Source: Holophagales bacterium (lineage in GTDB: Bacteria; Acidobacteriota; Thermoanaerobaculia; UBA5066). Taken from it: DNA of 64,000 nt. Position numbers and translations under genes: made by a program. A model generated the notes under the pieces. The model saw only the letters and a list, made by a program, of their open reading frames with translations, was not told where the DNA came from and ran no database searches. Positions 61,244 to 64,000 of this stretch are shown here, piece after piece. Each line of letters begins with the position of its first letter. Within the stretch, counting starts at the first letter, position 1. The stretch covers positions 1-64,000 of the forward strand of contig JADKBZ010000021.1 of assembly GCA_016714815.1 (NCBI GenBank). Direction: 5' to 3'.

Positions 61244-61975
61244 TCAGTGGGCTCCCACCGCGGACGCTCGACGAGCCCCCGCGCGGGCATTCAGGCTGAC
61301 GACCCGAGGGAACAGGACGTTGTTCTCCAGGTGGACGTGCTCGTGCAGCTCGCGCTCGAAGCGCTCGAGGCCTTCGTAAAGCGCCCGGTAGGTCGTGCAT
61401 CCGTCGTCGGGAACAACGAACCCGCGGCTCAGCGTGCGGAGGCGGGCAAGCGCGACGCCGACCCGCTCGTGCTCCACTTCGAGGGCGTGGAGGGCGGGCT
61501 GTACGTCCTCGCCGATCGGAGAGGTGGGGTCGGCCAGCCGCCTCACGGCCGGGAAGACCTGCTCCTCTTCCACCGCGAGGTGGGGCTCCAGCTCTGCCCG
61601 CAGCTCCCTGTAAACGGCTGCGAGGTCGTTCAGCTCGGCGTGCCGCTCACCGTGGACCTCGGCCACCTTGTCGGCCATCCGCCCGAGACGGGGGAGGTCC
61701 TCCCGCAGCGCCAGGTGGTAGCGCGAGACGATGTGATCGAGCAGGGCCCCGAGCGGGGCGTCGGTGAAGACGCGGTCTTCCGGTACCTCGCGTGCGGCGG
61801 CGGCCGCGATTTCGGCGGCGACGGCTTCCACCGCGGCGCCGTGCTCGCGGCAGGCCTCGCCGAGCGGGCGGTGCCCCCCGCAGCAGAAGTCGATCCCGTG
61901 ACGCTCGAAGACCTCGATGCTGCGGGGGTGGTGAGCCGCGATGTCGGCGACCAGCGTGTCGGGCGTGATCTCCAT
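61244..61975 (-). CDS. Iron-sulfur cluster repair di-iron protein (RIC/ScdA/YtfE)
   Basis: Repairs iron-sulfur centres damaged by NO or peroxide. The N-terminal ScdA domain has VFERHGIDFCCGGHRPL; the hemerythrin-like domain supplies the di-iron histidines and glutamates in ISRYHLALREDLPRL, EPHLAVEEEQVFP, LEVEHERVG and ELHEHVHLENNVLFPRV. The 243 residues are close to the family size. It lies between a DUF6448 gene and the broken methyltransferase, upstream of norZ on the same strand. Confidence 0.92.
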   Translation of the reverse strand: MEITPDTLVADIAAHHPRSIEVFERHGIDFCCGGHRPLGEACREHGAAVEAVAAEIAAAAAREVPEDRVFTDAPLGALLDHIVSRYHLALREDLPRLGRMADKVAEVHGERHAELNDLAAVYRELRAELEPHLAVEEEQVFPAVRRLADPTSPIGEDVQPALHALEVEHERVGVALARLRTLSRGFVVPDDGCTTYRALYEGLERFERELHEHVHLENNVLFPRVVSLNARAGARRASAVGAH

Positions 61976-61996
61976 CGTCTCTCCTTCGTCCGTCTC

Positions 61997-62608
61997 TCAG
62001 TGCCCGTGCTTGGCCGCGGGCGCCCCGGCGTGGGCGGAGGCCGACGTGGTGGCATTCAGGTGCAGGCGCTCGACGTAGTGCGTGAGCTCCACGTACGCCT
62101 CCACGAACTCGCGGCCGGCGGCCACGCTCGCATCGGCCTGCTTCTTCGTGGCAGCCGCGCGCGCAAACCGCTCGCGGATTCCCTCCTCGACGTGGTTCGT
62201 GATGGCCTTCACCAGCTTGTCGGCATTGCCGCTGCCGAGAGCCTGGTCGGCCAGGGCGATGGCCGGCTCGACGGGCGTCCCGGTGGGCAGGATGCCGGTG
62301 TAGGGCGCGCCTTCTCCGGCCCGGTGGATCCTCACGAGGTTCTCGAAGAAGAACTGGTCCGCGAGCGCCTGGGCGTCGGGGCCCTTCTGGCGCACCGCGA
62401 GCGCCCGGGCGAAAGCAGCCCTGATCTCGGGCTCGGCCTCGGGCTTGACCCACTTGAGGACGGGGGTGATATCCCTCTTCTCGAGCGCGACCTTCGCGGT
62501 GGCGACGACGGGACCGTCGGCCGTGTCGCAGTGGGCGAGAACCGGACGGGCCGCCAGGATCGCTCCCAGGACGGCGGTGACGACGAAGGACGTTTTCAGG
62601 ATTCTCAT
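61997..62608 (-). CDS. DUF6448 family exported protein
   Basis: A 203-residue protein with signal peptide MRILKTSFVVTAVLGAILAA and cleavage near VLAHCD. The mature start HCDTADGPVV and the helical segments DITPVLKWVKPEAEPEIRAAF and YVELTHYVERLHLNAT are typical of DUF6448, an unstudied family. The C-terminus ends with His/Ala-rich AKHGH. ATG 62608 is chosen for the signal peptide. Probable partner of the NO-defence genes downstream, 21 bases before ric. Confidence 0.8.
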   Translation of the reverse strand: MRILKTSFVVTAVLGAILAARPVLAHCDTADGPVVATAKVALEKRDITPVLKWVKPEAEPEIRAAFARALAVRQKGPDAQALADQFFFENLVRIHRAGEGAPYTGILPTGTPVEPAIALADQALGSGNADKLVKAITNHVEEGIRERFARAAATKKQADASVAAGREFVEAYVELTHYVERLHLNATTSASAHAGAPAAKHGH

Positions 62609-62708
62609 TTCAGCTATCTCCTTTGCTTCTCTGTTCGAGCCACCCTCTCGGGGTGGCGTCTCCGACAAGATTGGGCTCGTACCGCTGTCTGTCAGTGCAG
62701 CCGCTGAA

Positions 62709-64000
62709 TCAGGACGCTCCTTCCGCCCATTTCAGGCGGACACCTGCCAGCTGCACGCCGAGAACCGCCTGGACGTGACCGGACTCCGCCTGGGTCAATG
62801 CCGCCTCGGCGTCGAGCAGGTCCGTGATGGTGCTGGCTCCCGCTTCGTACCGGGCCCTGACGAATCGGAGCGTCTCGGTCGCCTCGTCCTCGAGCACCTC
62901 GGTCTGGACCACCGCCTGCCTGGCCTCGAGGAGCCTCACATGGGCCGTCCAGACCTCCTGGTCGATCCGGGCATGGAGTTGCGCGAGCTCGGCTTCTTTC
63001 AGAGCCGCCTCGCTCGCGGCCTTCCGCGTCTTGTATTTCGACGCGAAGCCGGTGAAGACCGGAATCTGGACGGCCAGCCCGGCCGACCAGTCCTTGTCGG
63101 CCGGCACGAAGCTGTCGTCGCGCCAGCCAAAGGCCCCGTCCGCTCTCACCCGAGGCCCGAAGCCGGCCTTTGCAGCGGTGATCCCCTTCTTCGCGGCTGC
63201 GACCGTCAGCTGAAGCGCTTGCACCTCGGGGCGCTGCTCCCGGGCACGCACCAACGCTGCCGTCACATCGGGCAGTTCCGTCCCTCGCAACGCAGTGTCC
63301 TCCGCGATCTCCACGGGGCGATCGACGGCGAGCCCCATGGCCGCGTTCAGGTTGCCCTTCGCAATCCGTACGTTGCTCTCGGCCCTCACGAGGGCGAGCT
63401 CGGCATCGGCCACCTCGACCTGCGCTCGCAGGACGTCCGCCTGGGGCACAGCACCTGCGGCCTTGCGTGCCGAAGCGGTCCTCAAGTGATCTCGTCTCCG
63501 CGTGACGCGGGTGGCGGCTGCGACCCCGGCCGCCTGGTTCGCAAGGAGGTAGTAGTAGGCCTGTCGCACTCCCAGGACGACATCCTGGAGGGCGCGCCGG
63601 GCATCCTCCACCGTGGCGGCCCTGCCCAGCGTCGCCGCGTCGAGCTCCGCTCGTCTCAGGCCGCTGTCGAAAAGGACGTAGCTCGCCTTCAGGCCGGTCA
63701 TCCAATCGTCGGTCGGGCCCACGGTCGTCGCCGGCGCGCTCAGGCCCTCAGGCAGGAAGGCGTGAGTCTCGAACCGGCGGTAGCGGGCGTCGAAGCCGAC
63801 CTCCGGGTAGAACGGCGCCCGAGAGATGCCCACCGCCGCCGTCGCGACGGCTGTGCCTTCCTCGGCCGCCCGAAGAAGCGGGCTCTTCTCGATGGCGATC
63901 TTCTCGCAAGCTTCGAGATCGAGCGGAGGGCTCGCGGCCGGCTGAGCCGTCACCTGGAAGGCGGTCGCCGAAGCGAGGGCGAACGCGCCGGCCGAGCGGA
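62709..64000 (-). CDS. TolC-family outer-membrane protein (5' end outside window)
   Basis: Efflux channel subunit; 414 residues from GTG 63953, but the frame remains open to the window edge and the upstream codons encode AFALASATAF, the hydrophobic part of a signal peptide, so the true start lies beyond base 64000. Seen: LDLEACEKIAIEKSPLL, the coil segments SARKAAGAVPQADVLRAQ and VRARYEAGASTITDLLDAE typical of outer membrane efflux repeats. It is 100 bases upstream of the DUF6448 gene and may serve an efflux pump encoded outside. Confidence 0.9.
   Translation of the reverse strand, partial: RSAGAFALASATAFQVTAQPAASPPLDLEACEKIAIEKSPLLRAAEEGTAVATAAVGISRAPFYPEVGFDARYRRFETHAFLPEGLSAPATTVGPTDDWMTGLKASYVLFDSGLRRAELDAATLGRAATVEDARRALQDVVLGVRQAYYYLLANQAAGVAAATRVTRRRDHLRTASARKAAGAVPQADVLRAQVEVADAELALVRAESNVRIAKGNLNAAMGLAVDRPVEIAEDTALRGTELPDVTAALVRAREQRPEVQALQLTVAAAKKGITAAKAGFGPRVRADGAFGWRDDSFVPADKDWSAGLAVQIPVFTGFASKYKTRKAASEAALKEAELAQLHARIDQEVWTAHVRLLEARQAVVQTEVLEDEATETLRFVRARYEAGASTITDLLDAEAALTQAESGHVQAVLGVQLAGVRLKWAEGAS

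Overview
The window is about 64 kb of high-GC bacterial DNA with short intergenic gaps, many 4-base start/stop overlaps and frequent GTG/TTG starts. The gene set is that of a Gram-negative, respiring bacterium: TolC-type outer-membrane proteins, outer-membrane phospholipase A, complex I under a Rex-type regulator, and quinol nitric oxide reductase. The large secreted repeat protein, the DUF3160 protein and the prefix of the beta-helix protein recall Acidobacteriota (for example Thermoanaerobaculia). That taxonomic placement is inference from protein style, not from a marker gene search.

Layout. 1-3898 is the conserved translation block ffh-rpsP-rimM-trmD-rplS-rnhB, followed by a 1373-residue TPR protein. 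8099-14674 holds a deoxyhypusine-synthase-like gene (minus strand), two oligopeptide-type ABC ATPases, and a TolC / Yip1-like / MacB-type ATPase trio. 14876-17461 holds a secreted beta-helix protein, a DUF2071 gene with a probable 1-base deletion, and a DCC thiol-disulfide protein. 17493-29265 (minus) is rex followed by a complex I cluster, nuoA-E-F-G-H-J-K-L-M-N, that lacks nuoB, C, D and I. A Rex-box-like palindrome overlaps the -10 of a good promoter just before nuoA. 29293-34393 (plus) is a tightly overlapped operon: glycosyltransferase, polysaccharide deacetylase, acyltransferase, ketoreductase, acyl carrier protein, degenerate hotdog dehydratase, degenerate receiver-PilZ protein, STAS protein. 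It looks like an envelope glycan/lipid modification system without its own ketosynthase. 34485-38351 holds tRNA-Leu(CAG), rnr and der; 38467-44348 holds DUF3160, CapA-like, hypothetical and MerR genes.

44373-52080 is accessory. tRNA-Pro(GGG) is followed by a small HTH protein and a tyrosine integrase, then a large secreted protein whose C-terminus runs into the remnant of another gene, an AAA/DUF4143 ATPase, and two small frameshifted genes. One of these has a truncated paralogue at 46293-46440.

52084-64000 is a nitrosative-stress locus (minus strand order: TolC, DUF6448, ric/scdA, methyltransferase, norZ). The methyltransferase is split: its N-terminus lies at 61241 and its C-terminus at about 54590. 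The 6.5 kb between them is a patchwork: an AlkA N-terminus, a DUF488 gene behind an aconitase N-terminus, a possible GH15 scrap, a truncated TrpRS, an aconitase C-terminus with its terminator, a complete group II intron seated directly after that terminator, and pldA. This is either a striking rearrangement or an assembly chimera.

Five genes (DUF2071, nuoH, two small genes near 51.4-51.9 kb, norZ) are each restored by adding one base to a short G/C run. This points to systematic homopolymer deletions in the sequence rather than five real pseudogenes.
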